Shown in pieces: positions 9,187-18,102 of a stretch of DNA of 61,651 nt; position 1 is the stretch's first letter; every line of letters starts with the position of its first letter. A program made the translations under genes and the position numbers. Source of the DNA: Corallococcus carmarthensis. GTDB taxonomy: Bacteria > Myxococcota > Myxococcia > Myxococcales > Myxococcaceae. The notes below the pieces were generated by a model. It saw only the letters and a list, made by a program, of their open reading frames with translations, made no database searches and was not told the DNA's origin. Location: assembly GCF_003611695.1 (NCBI RefSeq), contig NZ_RAWE01000036.1, positions 1-61,651 on the forward strand, written 5' to 3'.

Positions 9187-10212
9187 ATGTCGAACCCTTC
9201 CGACCTTCTCCACGCGGAGCTGCGGCCCTACCTGCGTGGCTACCCGACGGCCTCCGTGTGCGCGGCGATGACGTGGCAAGGGGCGCTGCACGTCGAAGGA
9301 CTGCGAGGCAAGGGCACGCCTCCGGCCACGGATGCGCTCTTCTCCCTGGGGTCGCTCACGGAGGTCTTCACCGCGGCGTTGCTGGCGGTGATGGTGGAGC
9401 AGGGCAACGTGAGGCTCGAAGAGCCCCTCTCGAACCTGATTCCCTCGGGGCTGCTGAACGACGAGGTCGCGCGGAGCATCACGCTGGAGCAGCTGGCGAC
9501 GCACACCTCCGGGCTGCCGCACCTGCCGCCGAACCTGGCCGCGGCGCCCCGGAATCCGGATGACCCGTTCGGGGGCTACTCCGCGAGCCTGTTCGGCGAG
9601 TTCCTCCGCGACTACCACCCCCGGCAGCCGCCGCCGCGCCCGTCCTCGGAGTCCTTCCTGGGCATGGGCGTGCTCGGTCACGCGCTGTCCCGGCGCATGG
9701 CGCTGAACTACGGGCACCTGATGCGGGACGTGCTCTGCAAGCCCATGGGGCTCGTGGACACCACGGCGCGCGTCACGGAGGAGCTGGCCCCGCGCCTGTT
9801 GCAGGGCCACACCGCGCGCGGAAAGCCGGTGCCGCCCTGGACCTTCCCGGCGCTCCCCGGCGGAGGCGCGCTGCACTCCACGGTGGGGGACGTGATGCGC
9901 TTCCTGGAGACGAACCTGGGGCGGGGGGAGACGTCCTTCACGAGGCCCTTGTTCCGGATGCAGGCGCCCCGGGTGAAGGCCGGGCCCATCCAGCGCGGCC
10001 TGGGATGGAACGTGTCCAAGGTGCGCGGGAAGGACGTGGTGTGGCGCTCGTCGGTGATGGGCGGCTACGTGGGCTTCATGGGGCTCAGCGTCGCGGCGGA
10101 CGCGGCCGTGGTGCTCCTCGCGGACCACGGCTGGTCGCTGTTCGCCGCGCTGCGGGGGCGCGTGCCCCTGGAGGCGCCGGGGCTCACGCTGATGTCGCGG
10201 TTCCTGCCCTGA
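9187..10212 (+). CDS. serine beta-lactamase-fold protein lacking the catalytic residues
   Basis: 341 residues aligning by eye over the whole length with the class C beta-lactamase / D-alanyl-D-alanine carboxypeptidase family: LFSLGSLTEVFTAALLA (51-67), HTSGLPHLP, a helix after ESFLGMGVLG, GGGALHSTVGD, and GGYVGFMGLS. All three catalytic motifs are altered. SxxK is S56-L-T-E59. The YxN position reads E155-S-F157. The HxG position reads R287-S-S289. No signal peptide is visible, unlike most secreted members. It is most simply a catalytically dead relative kept for binding. It converges tail to tail with the histone-like gene, with nine bases between the stop codons. Confidence 0.8.
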   Translation: MSNPSDLLHAELRPYLRGYPTASVCAAMTWQGALHVEGLRGKGTPPATDALFSLGSLTEVFTAALLAVMVEQGNVRLEEPLSNLIPSGLLNDEVARSITLEQLATHTSGLPHLPPNLAAAPRNPDDPFGGYSASLFGEFLRDYHPRQPPPRPSSESFLGMGVLGHALSRRMALNYGHLMRDVLCKPMGLVDTTARVTEELAPRLLQGHTARGKPVPPWTFPALPGGGALHSTVGDVMRFLETNLGRGETSFTRPLFRMQAPRVKAGPIQRGLGWNVSKVRGKDVVWRSSVMGGYVGFMGLSVAADAAVVLLADHGWSLFAALRGRVPLEAPGLTLMSRFLP

Positions 10213-10227
10213 GGCGCGCGCTCAGGG
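10207..10227. terminator. short hairpin containing both convergent stop codons
   Basis: CCCTGAG (10207-10213) pairs with CTCAGGG (10221-10227) around a GCGCGCG loop. The two arms contain the stop codons of the converging genes. It may act as a compact bidirectional terminator; there is no T-run. Confidence 0.4.
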
Positions 10228-12024
10228 GATGCTGAACCGGTAGAGCTGGAAGCCGCCCGAGGACGCCATCGCGAAGTCGCGCACGTTGCGGGGGGCGCCG
10301 GTCTCGCTGCGCTGGGCGAGCTTGAAGTCGCCGGTGCCGTTGCTGGCCTGGAAGCGGAACTCGTACTGGCCCGGTTCGGTGGGCAGTGGGGCCGCGGACA
10401 TCTTGGTCACGGCGAGGTTGCCGAAGCCCGGCAGGGGTTCGCCCTCCGGGCGGCGCACGGAGCCGATGGCGCGCAGGAAGGGCGAGCCGCCGGTGAGGAT
10501 GAGGTACTGGGGTTCGGCGGTGCGCGCGGGCTTCGCCGGTGCGGAGGGCGCGGGGGCGGGCTCCTCGGTGGTGCTGGCCGCGGCCTTGGCCCCGCGCTTC
10601 GACTTCGATGAAGGCTCCTCGCTGGCGGGAGGGGTGGGCGCCTCTTCCGGCGCTTCGGCGGGAGCGGCTTCGGCTTCGGAGGTCTTCCGCTTCGCGGCGC
10701 GGCCCGAGGCCTTGCGCGAGGGAGCTTCGGTGGAGGCCGTCTCCGTGGCAGGAGGCGTTCCTTCCCCGGTGCTCGCAGGAGCGGCGTCGGTGGAGCCCGT
10801 CTCCGCCTGGGGCGCGGGCGTGGCGGATTCCGCGGTGCTCTCCGAAGGAGAAGGCGCCGGAGTCTCCTGCGGCGCGGATGCGGGCGTGCCTTCCGCAGGG
10901 GTCTTCTTCGCGGCTGCACCCTTGGGCGCCTTCCCCGCGCGCTTCGAAGGGGCCTCGCTGGCGCCCGTCTTCAGCTCGGCTGTCTCCGCGCCTGCCGTGG
11001 TCGGCTCAGGGGCTTGTGGGGACTGCGCAGGGGGCGTCGATGCGGAGGCCTTGGAGCTCTCCTCGGTCGACGCCGGCTCCGTCGCAGACGCTTCGTCGGA
11101 GGACTTTGGTGCAGCGGCCTTGGGGCTCTGCTCGGTCGAGGCAGACTCCGCCGCAGGCGCTTTGTCGGAGGACTTCGGTGTAGCGGCCTTGGGGCTCTGC
11201 TCGGTCGAGGCAGGCTCCGCCACAGGAGCCGGGGAGGCCCGTCCGGAGGTCTTGGCTGCGGAAGCCTTCGGGCTCTTCTTGGTCGTTCCGGGCTCCGCCG
11301 CAGGAGCCGGGGAGGACCCTCCGGAGGCCTTCGATTCGGAAGCCTTTGGCGTCTGCTTGGGCTCTTCGGACGCCGGAGCAGGAGCCTGCGCCGCACTCGA
11401 TGCGGGCTTCGCGGCAGGTGCCTTCGATGCCTTCGGGGTAGGCGCCTTCGAAGCCTCCGGAGGAGGAGTCTTCGGCGCCGACGCAGCGGACTTCGTGACG
11501 GGCGTCTTCGGAGTCGGCGCGGCGGACTTCGCCGCAGGAGTCTTCGAAGGCTGTGCTGCCGACTTCGCGACGGGAGCCTTTGGAGCCTGCGAGGCGGACT
11601 TCGCCACAGGCGTCTTCGGAGCCTGTGCCCCCGGCTTCGTGGTCGGCGTCTTCAGCGTCTGTGCTCCAGACTTCGCCGCAGGAGTCTTCGAAGCCTTTGC
11701 ACCCGGCTTCGCGGCGGAAGCCTTCAGCGCCGGTGCGGCCTTCGCGGTGGGCTTCGTGACAGGCTTTGCCTTGGCGGCCGGAGCCTTCGCCACCAGCTTC
11801 TTTGCCGCCGCGCCCTTCACCGCCTTGGCGGCCTGCTTCAGCTTCGAAGCCGCGGTCTTCAGGGCCTGCAACGCCGGCTTCGCGACCCCGGCCTTCTTCG
11901 CCGTGGCGGGGGCCTTGCCCCCGGCGGGACGGCCTCCGGGCTTCGCGGCGGCCTTGCCAGCGGCGCTGCGGGACTTGGACGAATCGGGGGACGCGGAAGG
12001 TCGGGTCGGGCGGCGCTGGGCCAT
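10222..12024 (-). CDS. histone H1-like Lys/Ala/Pro-rich repeat protein with C-terminal globular domain
   Basis: 600 residues in three parts. Residues 1-190 are strongly basic (Lys, Ala, Pro), with seven consecutive 12-residue repeats at 105-188 of the form AKSxAQxPKTPV, like the tail of eukaryotic H1 and bacterial H1-like proteins. Residues about 190-500 are disordered, rich in Glu, Ser, Ala, Pro and Thr, with longer imperfect repeats (SPKAAxPKSSD). Residues about 505-600 look folded: YLILTGGSPFLRAIGSVRR, then FEFRF-type strands ending FQLYRFSIP. The basic part probably binds DNA or another polyanion. The family of the C-terminal domain is not recognised. Confidence 0.78.
   Translation of the reverse strand: MAQRRPTRPSASPDSSKSRSAAGKAAAKPGGRPAGGKAPATAKKAGVAKPALQALKTAASKLKQAAKAVKGAAAKKLVAKAPAAKAKPVTKPTAKAAPALKASAAKPGAKASKTPAAKSGAQTLKTPTTKPGAQAPKTPVAKSASQAPKAPVAKSAAQPSKTPAAKSAAPTPKTPVTKSAASAPKTPPPEASKAPTPKASKAPAAKPASSAAQAPAPASEEPKQTPKASESKASGGSSPAPAAEPGTTKKSPKASAAKTSGRASPAPVAEPASTEQSPKAATPKSSDKAPAAESASTEQSPKAAAPKSSDEASATEPASTEESSKASASTPPAQSPQAPEPTTAGAETAELKTGASEAPSKRAGKAPKGAAAKKTPAEGTPASAPQETPAPSPSESTAESATPAPQAETGSTDAAPASTGEGTPPATETASTEAPSRKASGRAAKRKTSEAEAAPAEAPEEAPTPPASEEPSSKSKRGAKAAASTTEEPAPAPSAPAKPARTAEPQYLILTGGSPFLRAIGSVRRPEGEPLPGFGNLAVTKMSAAPLPTEPGQYEFRFQASNGTGDFKLAQRSETGAPRNVRDFAMASSGGFQLYRFSIP
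11461..11712 (-). repeat. seven 36-bp tandem coding repeats
   Basis: Seven in-phase units encode 12 residues each (105-188 of the histone-like protein), consensus [AT]K[SP]xAxxxK[TA]Px. The Lys, Ala and TP positions are kept while the others drift, so the repeat is selected at the protein level. Such arrays are prone to slippage, so copy number may vary between strains. Confidence 0.8.
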
Positions 12025-12187
12025 AAAGTCATCCTCGGAGGACCCGAGCGGTCGGCGCCGTCGGCCCTCGTCCCCCGATGGCTAGTGCACCCACAGCCGG
12101 GCTGCAAGGCACACGTGCGGTGCGCGCACGCTTCCTGTCGCCCGGCGGCCGCTGGAGCGGACGGCACGCAAGCAACCGCGACCCATC

Positions 12188-12213
12188 CCCCTGTCCCGTG
12201 GAGAGGACAGGGG
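12188..12213 (-). terminator. possible terminator of the GAF histidine kinase gene
   Basis: A 9-bp perfect inverted repeat CCCCTGTCC / GGACAGGGG with an 8-base loop lies about 70 bp beyond the kinase stop codon. No T-run follows, so the call is tentative. Confidence 0.4.
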
Positions 12214-12282
12214 CTTCAGCGTGCCAGCCCGTCCAGGCACTCGCTGGCGAAGTCCAGGATCTGCTTCCGCGCTCCGGCCCCC

Positions 12283-13542
12283 TCAGGCCGAAAGCCGCTG
12301 CTGCGAGGTCGCGTCCAGCGGAAGGGTGATGGTGAAGCAGGTCCCCTCTTCGGCGGAGCTCGTCACGGTGGCCTTGCCTCCGTGCGACTCCGCGAGCCCC
12401 CTCACCAGGGGCAGGCCCAGCCCCCATCCCTTCTCCGCGCTCTCCGTCGCGGACCGGGTGCGATGGAACGGCTCGAAGATGGTCTGCAGTTCGTCCGCGG
12501 CGATGGGCGTGCCCTGGTTGCGCACCTGGAGCATCACCTGGCTCCCGTTCCGCTCGAGCCGCACTTCAATGGGCGTGCCTGGGGCGCCGTACTTCGCCGC
12601 GTTGGAGGCCAGGTTCTCCACGATGCGGCGCAGCCCGAGCGGATCCGCCTTCATCTGGAACAGGCCCTCCGCCTTCAGGACGAAGCGCTCCGGATAGACC
12701 GCCGCGAGCTCGTCCAGGGCCTGGGCCGTGACCGCGTGCAGGTCGCACTCCACCAGCTCCAGCGCCACCCGCTTGCCGGCCTTGATGCGGCTTGCGTCCA
12801 GCAGGTTCTGGATCATGCGCTCCGCGCGGTCGAGGCTCGCGCTCACCCTTGCCACCGAGGTCTGGACGCTCGGCAGGTCCGCGTGGCGCCTTCCCAACAG
12901 CTGCACGCTCAGCTTCGACGCCGTCAGGGGCGTGCGCAGGTCGTGGGTGAGCGCCGCGACGAAGGTCTCCCGGAGGTTCTGCTCGGCCTTCAGCTTCTGG
13001 ACCTGATCACGGAGGTTGATCTCCGTCATGATGGACTCCGTCAGTTCCTTCATCACCGTGAGGTCCCGCGAGGACCACTCGCGCACCGTGGGCTGGATGC
13101 AGCAGAAGGTCCCCAGCACGTGCCCGTCCGGGTTGATCAACGGCAGCACGATGAGGGCGACGATTCCCCAGGGACCGGTCGACGGATGGAACTTCAGGAA
13201 CGGGTCGGCGGGCGCGTTCGAGGAGATGATGGGCTCCCCCTCGAGCGTGTAGCGGCACAGCGACGCGTCGATGGGCAGCGTCCGGGTCTCCTTGAAGGGA
13301 GAGGGCAGGCCGAAGTCCGCCTTGAAGAACTGCCGGTCCGCGTCCACCAAAGACATGATGGTCAGGGGCACGTCGAGCAGCTGCGCCGCCAGACGCGCGA
13401 GGCGGTCAAAGGCCTCCTCCTGGGGCGTGTCCATCAGCTGGGTATCCCGGATGGCCTGTAGCCGGTTCCGGTCGGTGAGGCGGCGGTTGCACCGCTGCGT
13501 CCGCCCAAGCGAGGCCTCGTCCAATTCACCTAGAAACTTCAT
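12283..13542 (-). CDS. GAF-domain sensor histidine kinase
   Basis: 419 residues, soluble, no membrane segment. An N-terminal GAF domain (about 25-165) begins RLQAIRDTQLMDTPQEEAFDRLARLA, the common bacterial GAF/phytochrome-like sensor opening. It is followed by HisKA with phospho-acceptor His in AALTHDLRTPLTA, then the HATPase domain with N-box ENLASNAAKYG and G-box GWGLGLPLVRG. It should autophosphorylate on cytoplasmic cues. No response regulator is adjacent, so it is an orphan kinase, common in myxobacteria. Confidence 0.92.
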   Translation of the reverse strand: MKFLGELDEASLGRTQRCNRRLTDRNRLQAIRDTQLMDTPQEEAFDRLARLAAQLLDVPLTIMSLVDADRQFFKADFGLPSPFKETRTLPIDASLCRYTLEGEPIISSNAPADPFLKFHPSTGPWGIVALIVLPLINPDGHVLGTFCCIQPTVREWSSRDLTVMKELTESIMTEINLRDQVQKLKAEQNLRETFVAALTHDLRTPLTASKLSVQLLGRRHADLPSVQTSVARVSASLDRAERMIQNLLDASRIKAGKRVALELVECDLHAVTAQALDELAAVYPERFVLKAEGLFQMKADPLGLRRIVENLASNAAKYGAPGTPIEVRLERNGSQVMLQVRNQGTPIAADELQTIFEPFHRTRSATESAEKGWGLGLPLVRGLAESHGGKATVTSSAEEGTCFTITLPLDATSQQRLSA

Positions 13543-13718
13543 GCGACGACTCTAGTTCGCTGCTCCAGGGCCTGGATGAGCAGAACCCGGGTGCCTGCTC
13601 CTCCGTTCGCTGACCAACCTTGCTGAGACGCGGGAAAGAATCCTTCGGCCGGTTTGACCCGCTTTCCCGGGTCCCGCCCTCTCTGTCCCCGGACCCCTTT
13701 CCGGGAGGCTTTCCCCCC

Positions 13719-15527
13719 ATGCATCCCCCTCGTGCTTCGTCCCGCGCGGCCCTCGCCGTGCTCCTGCTGCTCCTGCCCACCCTGGCCCTGGCCGCGGACC
13801 GGGGGGCCTGGGCCCCGGGTGTCGCGTATGCCGTGGGCGACATCGCTTCTTATGGTGGCAAGGGCTACGACTGCCGGCAGGCCCATACTTCACTGGTAGG
13901 CTGGGAGCCGCCCAACGTGCTCGCCCTGTGGCTGGAGCGCACCGGCAACCCGCCCGCCGACACGCAGGCCCCCTCCGTCCCCTCCGGACTCACCTCGCCC
14001 TCCAAGACGTATGACAGCGTGTCGCTGACCTGGAGCGCGTCCACCGACAACGTGGGCGTCACCGGCTACGAGGTCTTCGTCAACAACGGCGCCTCTCCCG
14101 CCGTCACCTCCACCAGCGCGAGCGCCACCGTCACGGGGCTCGCCGCGAACACGACCTACACGTTCACCGTGAAGGCGCGCGATGCGGCGGGCAACCGTTC
14201 CGCGGCCAGCGCCGCGTTCAGCACCACCACGCCCACGCGCCCCGCGCCCGACACGCAGGCCCCCACGGCGCCCGGCTCGCTGCGCTCCACTGGCGTGACG
14301 GCCTCCAGCGTGTCCCTGGCGTTCAACGCGTCCACCGACAACGTGGGCGTCACCGGCTACGAAATCTTCGTCAACGGCGGCACCAGCGCGGCGGCCACCA
14401 GCACCACGACCAGCGCCACCGTCACGGGCCTCGCCGCCAACACCTCCTATACGTTCACCGCGAAGGCGCGCGACGCGGCCGGCAACCGCTCCTCGGCGAG
14501 CAACAGCGTCGCCGTGACGACGGGCAACACCGCACCGGCGGGCAGCAAGGTGCTGGTCGGCTACTGGCACAACTTCGACAACGGCTCCACCAACATCCGG
14601 CTGCGCGACATCTCCTCCAGGTTCAACGTCATCCAGGTCGCCTTCGCGGAGCCGGTGGCGGGCGCGCCGTCGGGCACCATGGGCTTCACGCCGTACAACG
14701 CCACCGTGGCCGAGTTCAAAGCGGACATCGCCACGCTCAAGGCGCAGGGCCGCAAGGTGCTCATCTCGCTGGGCGGCGCCAACGGCACCATCCACCTGGA
14801 CGACGCGGCGGCGCGGCAGGCCTTCGTCACCAGCATGCAGGGGCTCATCAACACGTATGGCTTTGACGGGCTGGACCTGGACCTGGAGGGCGCGTCCCTG
14901 GCGCTCAACGGCGGGGACACCGACTTCCGCAACCCCACCACGCCGCGCATCCAGAACCTCATCGCCGGCACCCGGCAGCTGCTCAATGACAACGGCGCGG
15001 GCTTCCTGCTCACCATGGCGCCGGAGACCGCCTACGTGCAGGGCGGCTACGCGGCCTACGGCGGCCCGTGGGGCGCCTACCTCCCCGTCATCCACGCGCT
15101 GCGCGACCGGCTGACGTACCTGCACGTGCAGCACTACAACACCGGCACCGTGACGGCCCTGGACGGCCGCGCCTACGCGCAGAGCACGCCGGACTTCCAC
15201 GTGGCCATGGCGGAGATGCTGCTCCAGGGCTTCCCCGTGGGCGGCAACGCGAGCGCCGTCTTCCCCGCGCTCCGGCCGGACCAGGTCGTCATCGGCCTGC
15301 CGTCCTCGCCGCAGGCCGCGGGCGGCGGCTACACGACGGTGGCCAACGTGCAGAAGGCGCTGGACTACCTGATGAAGGGCCAGTCCTTCGGCGGCACCTA
15401 CGTGCTGCGCCAGGCCGGCGGCTACCCGGGCTTCAAGGGGCTGATGACCTGGTCCATCAACTGGGACAAGTTCACCAGCTTCGAGTTCTCCAACAGCCAC
15501 CGCGCCTACCTGGACACCTATCAATAG
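13719..15527 (+). CDS. secreted GH18 chitinase with carbohydrate-binding and two fibronectin III domains
   Basis: 602 residues from the ATG at 13719 (GGGAGG upstream), which places the signal peptide (LAVLLLLLPTLALAA) at the N-terminus; the longer frame would bury it. Order: small CBM5/12 chitin-binding domain (W31-L72, with AYAVGDIASYGGKGYDCRQAH), two fibronectin III repeats (about 84-172 and 178-268), then the GH18 barrel (about 275-600). The barrel carries the catalytic DxxDxDxE pattern, DGLDLDLE, with Glu390 as proton donor. It probably hydrolyses chitin outside the cell, in keeping with a predatory soil bacterium. A hairpin follows the stop. Confidence 0.95.
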   Translation: MHPPRASSRAALAVLLLLLPTLALAADRGAWAPGVAYAVGDIASYGGKGYDCRQAHTSLVGWEPPNVLALWLERTGNPPADTQAPSVPSGLTSPSKTYDSVSLTWSASTDNVGVTGYEVFVNNGASPAVTSTSASATVTGLAANTTYTFTVKARDAAGNRSAASAAFSTTTPTRPAPDTQAPTAPGSLRSTGVTASSVSLAFNASTDNVGVTGYEIFVNGGTSAAATSTTTSATVTGLAANTSYTFTAKARDAAGNRSSASNSVAVTTGNTAPAGSKVLVGYWHNFDNGSTNIRLRDISSRFNVIQVAFAEPVAGAPSGTMGFTPYNATVAEFKADIATLKAQGRKVLISLGGANGTIHLDDAAARQAFVTSMQGLINTYGFDGLDLDLEGASLALNGGDTDFRNPTTPRIQNLIAGTRQLLNDNGAGFLLTMAPETAYVQGGYAAYGGPWGAYLPVIHALRDRLTYLHVQHYNTGTVTALDGRAYAQSTPDFHVAMAEMLLQGFPVGGNASAVFPALRPDQVVIGLPSSPQAAGGGYTTVANVQKALDYLMKGQSFGGTYVLRQAGGYPGFKGLMTWSINWDKFTSFEFSNSHRAYLDTYQ

Positions 15528-15541
15528 GGCCCGCAAGGCCC

Positions 15542-15570
15542 CCGCCCACCGGAAGCGTGCCGGTGGGCGG
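15542..15570. terminator. 11-bp hairpin between convergent genes
   Basis: CCGCCCACCGG (15542-15552) and its exact complement (15560-15570) enclose a 7-base loop, between the chitinase stop and the stop of the converging lipoprotein gene. Probably bidirectional. Confidence 0.75.
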
Positions 15571-15587
15571 AGGGTGTCTGGCATTGC

Positions 15588-17045
15588 CTACCGCGCTTCG
15601 CTCAGCCCCGGCGGGCAGGTGAAGGATGCCGGCAGGGACCAGAGCTGCTGCCTCTCCGTATCGTCGAAGGCGCTGAAGTAGACGCGGTTGCCCACGCGGG
15701 CGAAATCATCCGGCCAGGAGAGCGGTGTCCCCGGCCCGGTGGCCGCGAACCGCCCGGTCGTCGCCACCGTGCCCCGGGTGAACCAGCCGTCCAGGTAGTC
15801 ACCGTCGGGCGAGCCGCTGAAGAGCACCAGGCCCCCGCCCGTGGCGAACACAGGCGAGGCGTACTCGTCGTGGCGCGACAGCGACTGGAAGAGCTTCCGG
15901 GTCCCCCCGGCCGTGCCGTCGGTGGCCCACAGCTCCACGGCCAGGGGCGCGGGGCCGTCTCCGCCCTGGCCCACGGCGAAGTAGATGCTCCCCGCGGAGG
16001 TGGCTGTGTTCCCCAGGTAGGGGGAGGCGTCCGCGCTGTACTTCGGCAGGGTGGCCACGGAGGCCTTGCCGCCCCCGGAGAGGAGGAGGCTCTGGATGCG
16101 CATCTGCCTCGAGTTCGGCTCCACCGATGCCAGGTAGACCCGGGACCCCAGCACGCCCAGGATGTTCACGGAGCGGCCGAACGCATCCAGCAGGACGGTC
16201 CCCGCGGCGGTGCCGTCTGTCTTCCAGACCTGGTGGTTGACGCCGTTCCGGATGATGAACAGGCCCAGGTTCCCCGCCTGCGTCACCTGCCCCAGGGCCA
16301 CCGACGTGCCCCCCACCTGCTTCACGGACACGGTGCCCGCCAGCATGCCGTCGGTGCGCCACAGGTGGAGGCCCGAGGCTTCGCGGCGGAAGAAGAGCAG
16401 CGCGTTGCCCACCTTCGCGGTTCCGCCGAAGTAGACCCCTTCGGCACCGCTGACCACCCGCACCCGCAGGGTGCCCGCCGCGGTCCCGTCCGAACGCCAC
16501 AGCTCCGTGGGCGCCTCCGGGAGGTGGCGGAAGAACACGAGCCGGCCGTTGACCTCGGCGGCGTTCGTCAGCGAGGAGGAGTCAGGCCCCGGCGTGATGT
16601 CCTCCACGAGCCGTGTCCCGCTGGCCGTCCCGTCGCTGAGCCAGAGCTCCGTCCCGGTGTCCGGCGCGTACACATGGAAGAAGAGCCGTGAGCCCACCGC
16701 CACCGGAGCCGACGGCCCGTCATACTCCAGGGGAAACGTCCTCACCGGCACGGTGCCCGCCTGCGTGCCATTGCTGCGCCACAGCGCGGGACCGGTGTCG
16801 GGCCGGTGGGTGGCGAAGTAGAGGGTGCCCTGGACGTCGGTGAGTCCGTTCATGGAGGAGAACGGATGGGCCTCCGGCGGAAGGACGACCTTCACCCGCG
16901 ACGCCACCCCGGCGGGGCATGCCAGGGCCTCCACCTCGCGCGAGTCCAGCGCCTCCAGGGCGGTGGAGACAGCCTCCTCTTCCGGGCCGCCTCCACACGC
17001 CGCCAATCCCAGCCATGCCACGACACCCCAATTCCTTACACCCAT
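15588..17045 (-). CDS. lipoprotein with ELWxSDGTxxGT beta-propeller-like repeats
   Basis: 485 residues from the ATG at 17045, preceded by AAGGAG. Lipobox GLAAC. The mature chain holds repeated blocks of about 45-55 residues, each with a variant of ELWRSDGTAAGT (LWRSNGTQAGT, ELWLSDGTASGT, LWRTDGMLAGT, VWKTDGTAAGT, LWATDGTAGGT). This is the ELWxxDGT repeat family, common in secreted proteins of myxobacteria and likely to fold as a beta-propeller. No catalytic motif. Function unknown, presumably surface binding. Confidence 0.85.
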   Translation of the reverse strand: MGVRNWGVVAWLGLAACGGGPEEEAVSTALEALDSREVEALACPAGVASRVKVVLPPEAHPFSSMNGLTDVQGTLYFATHRPDTGPALWRSNGTQAGTVPVRTFPLEYDGPSAPVAVGSRLFFHVYAPDTGTELWLSDGTASGTRLVEDITPGPDSSSLTNAAEVNGRLVFFRHLPEAPTELWRSDGTAAGTLRVRVVSGAEGVYFGGTAKVGNALLFFRREASGLHLWRTDGMLAGTVSVKQVGGTSVALGQVTQAGNLGLFIIRNGVNHQVWKTDGTAAGTVLLDAFGRSVNILGVLGSRVYLASVEPNSRQMRIQSLLLSGGGKASVATLPKYSADASPYLGNTATSAGSIYFAVGQGGDGPAPLAVELWATDGTAGGTRKLFQSLSRHDEYASPVFATGGGLVLFSGSPDGDYLDGWFTRGTVATTGRFAATGPGTPLSWPDDFARVGNRVYFSAFDDTERQQLWSLPASFTCPPGLSEAR

Positions 17046-17173
17046 GTCTTTCTCCTTCCGGCCCGAAGCGGCCGGAAGGGTGGGGTGCAAGGCATTGTCT
17101 TCCAACGGGCACCGCAAGGTGGTGGGAGTGTCTTCACCGCCTCCCGGAGGGCCCTTCGCGGGGCTGGCGCGCG

Positions 17174-18016
17174 TCAGTCCAGGCGCGTCGCGATGCGGGC
17201 GCGCAGCGTGTCTCCGGTCGCGTCCCCGGCCTTGAGGGAGAACAGGGCGCGCATGGCGTCGGACGTGATGTAGCGCAGGTGCGGCGCTGGGGAGGCCGCG
17301 GCCTCGCAGATGATGCGCGCGATGTCGTCCGGGGTCTGTCCCAGGCTCGCGTAGGTCGCCGCGGAGCCCTGCATGTACCGGCCCAGCAGTTCGCCGTACA
17401 CGGCCGGTCCGTTGCCCTGGGTGCCGTTGCCCGTCGCGCGCACATTGTTGACGAACTCCGTGTGCACCGGCCCCGGCTCCACCAGTGAGACGTGGATGCC
17501 CAGCCGCGCCGCCACGGGGGCCAGGCTCTCCATGAAGCCCTCCACCGCGAACTTCGCCGCGCAGTACGCGTCGTTGAAGGGCTGGCCCACCAGGCCTCCA
17601 ATGCTGCTCAGGGAGATGATGCGCCCGGAACCCTGCTCACGCATGACCGGCAACACCGCCTGGGTGACGCGCCACACGCCGAAGAAGTTGACCTCCATCG
17701 TGCGCCGCAGGGCCTCCTCGGAGGTCTGCTCCAGCGTGGCCAGGTAGCCCGCGCCCGCGTTGTTCACCAGCAGGTCGATGCGGCCGTGCGCCTGGAGGAC
17801 GTCGCGGAGACACGCCTGGGTGGAGGCGTCGCTGGTCACGTCCAGTGTGCGGATGTGGAGCTTCACGCCCTCCTGGTCCGCCCGGGCCCGGAGTGCGTCC
17901 GCGCGGGTGCTGTCGCGCAGGGTGGCGACGACCTCGAAGCCCTGGCGTGCCAGGTGGACGGCCGTGCTCAGGCCGATGCCGGTGGAGGTGCCCGTGACGA
18001 GTGCGACCGGGGCCAT
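17174..18016 (-). CDS. short-chain dehydrogenase/reductase
   Basis: 280 residues from the ATG at 18016 with AGGAG upstream. Classical SDR: cofactor site TGTSTGIG near the N-terminus, NNAGAG, serine in SLSSIGG, and catalytic YxxxK in AYCAAKFAVEG. VEPGPVHTEF follows, as in the 'oxidoreductase acting on ketone/steroid-like substrates' group. Substrate unknown. It diverges from the sigma-54 activator. Confidence 0.88.
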   Translation of the reverse strand: MAPVALVTGTSTGIGLSTAVHLARQGFEVVATLRDSTRADALRARADQEGVKLHIRTLDVTSDASTQACLRDVLQAHGRIDLLVNNAGAGYLATLEQTSEEALRRTMEVNFFGVWRVTQAVLPVMREQGSGRIISLSSIGGLVGQPFNDAYCAAKFAVEGFMESLAPVAARLGIHVSLVEPGPVHTEFVNNVRATGNGTQGNGPAVYGELLGRYMQGSAATYASLGQTPDDIARIICEAAASPAPHLRYITSDAMRALFSLKAGDATGDTLRARIATRLD

Positions 18017-18102
18017 GCGAGGTGTCTCCTGGAGCGGCGCACCGGGAGCGGCGCGCAGGGGGCCATGACTATCACCCGGGGCTCCCCGCGCGACGCCCCG
18101 TG

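Noticed and set aside
10286-12085. 599-codon plus-strand frame opposite the histone-like gene
   Set aside because: It is the mirror of a repetitive Ala/Lys/Pro coding region; its product is a Gly/Ala/Val/Phe repeat with no domain and no ribosome site. High GC keeps antisense frames open.
13590-13612. possible -12 element TTGCT upstream of the chitinase
   Set aside because: No GG at the required -24 position, so it is not a sigma-54 promoter.
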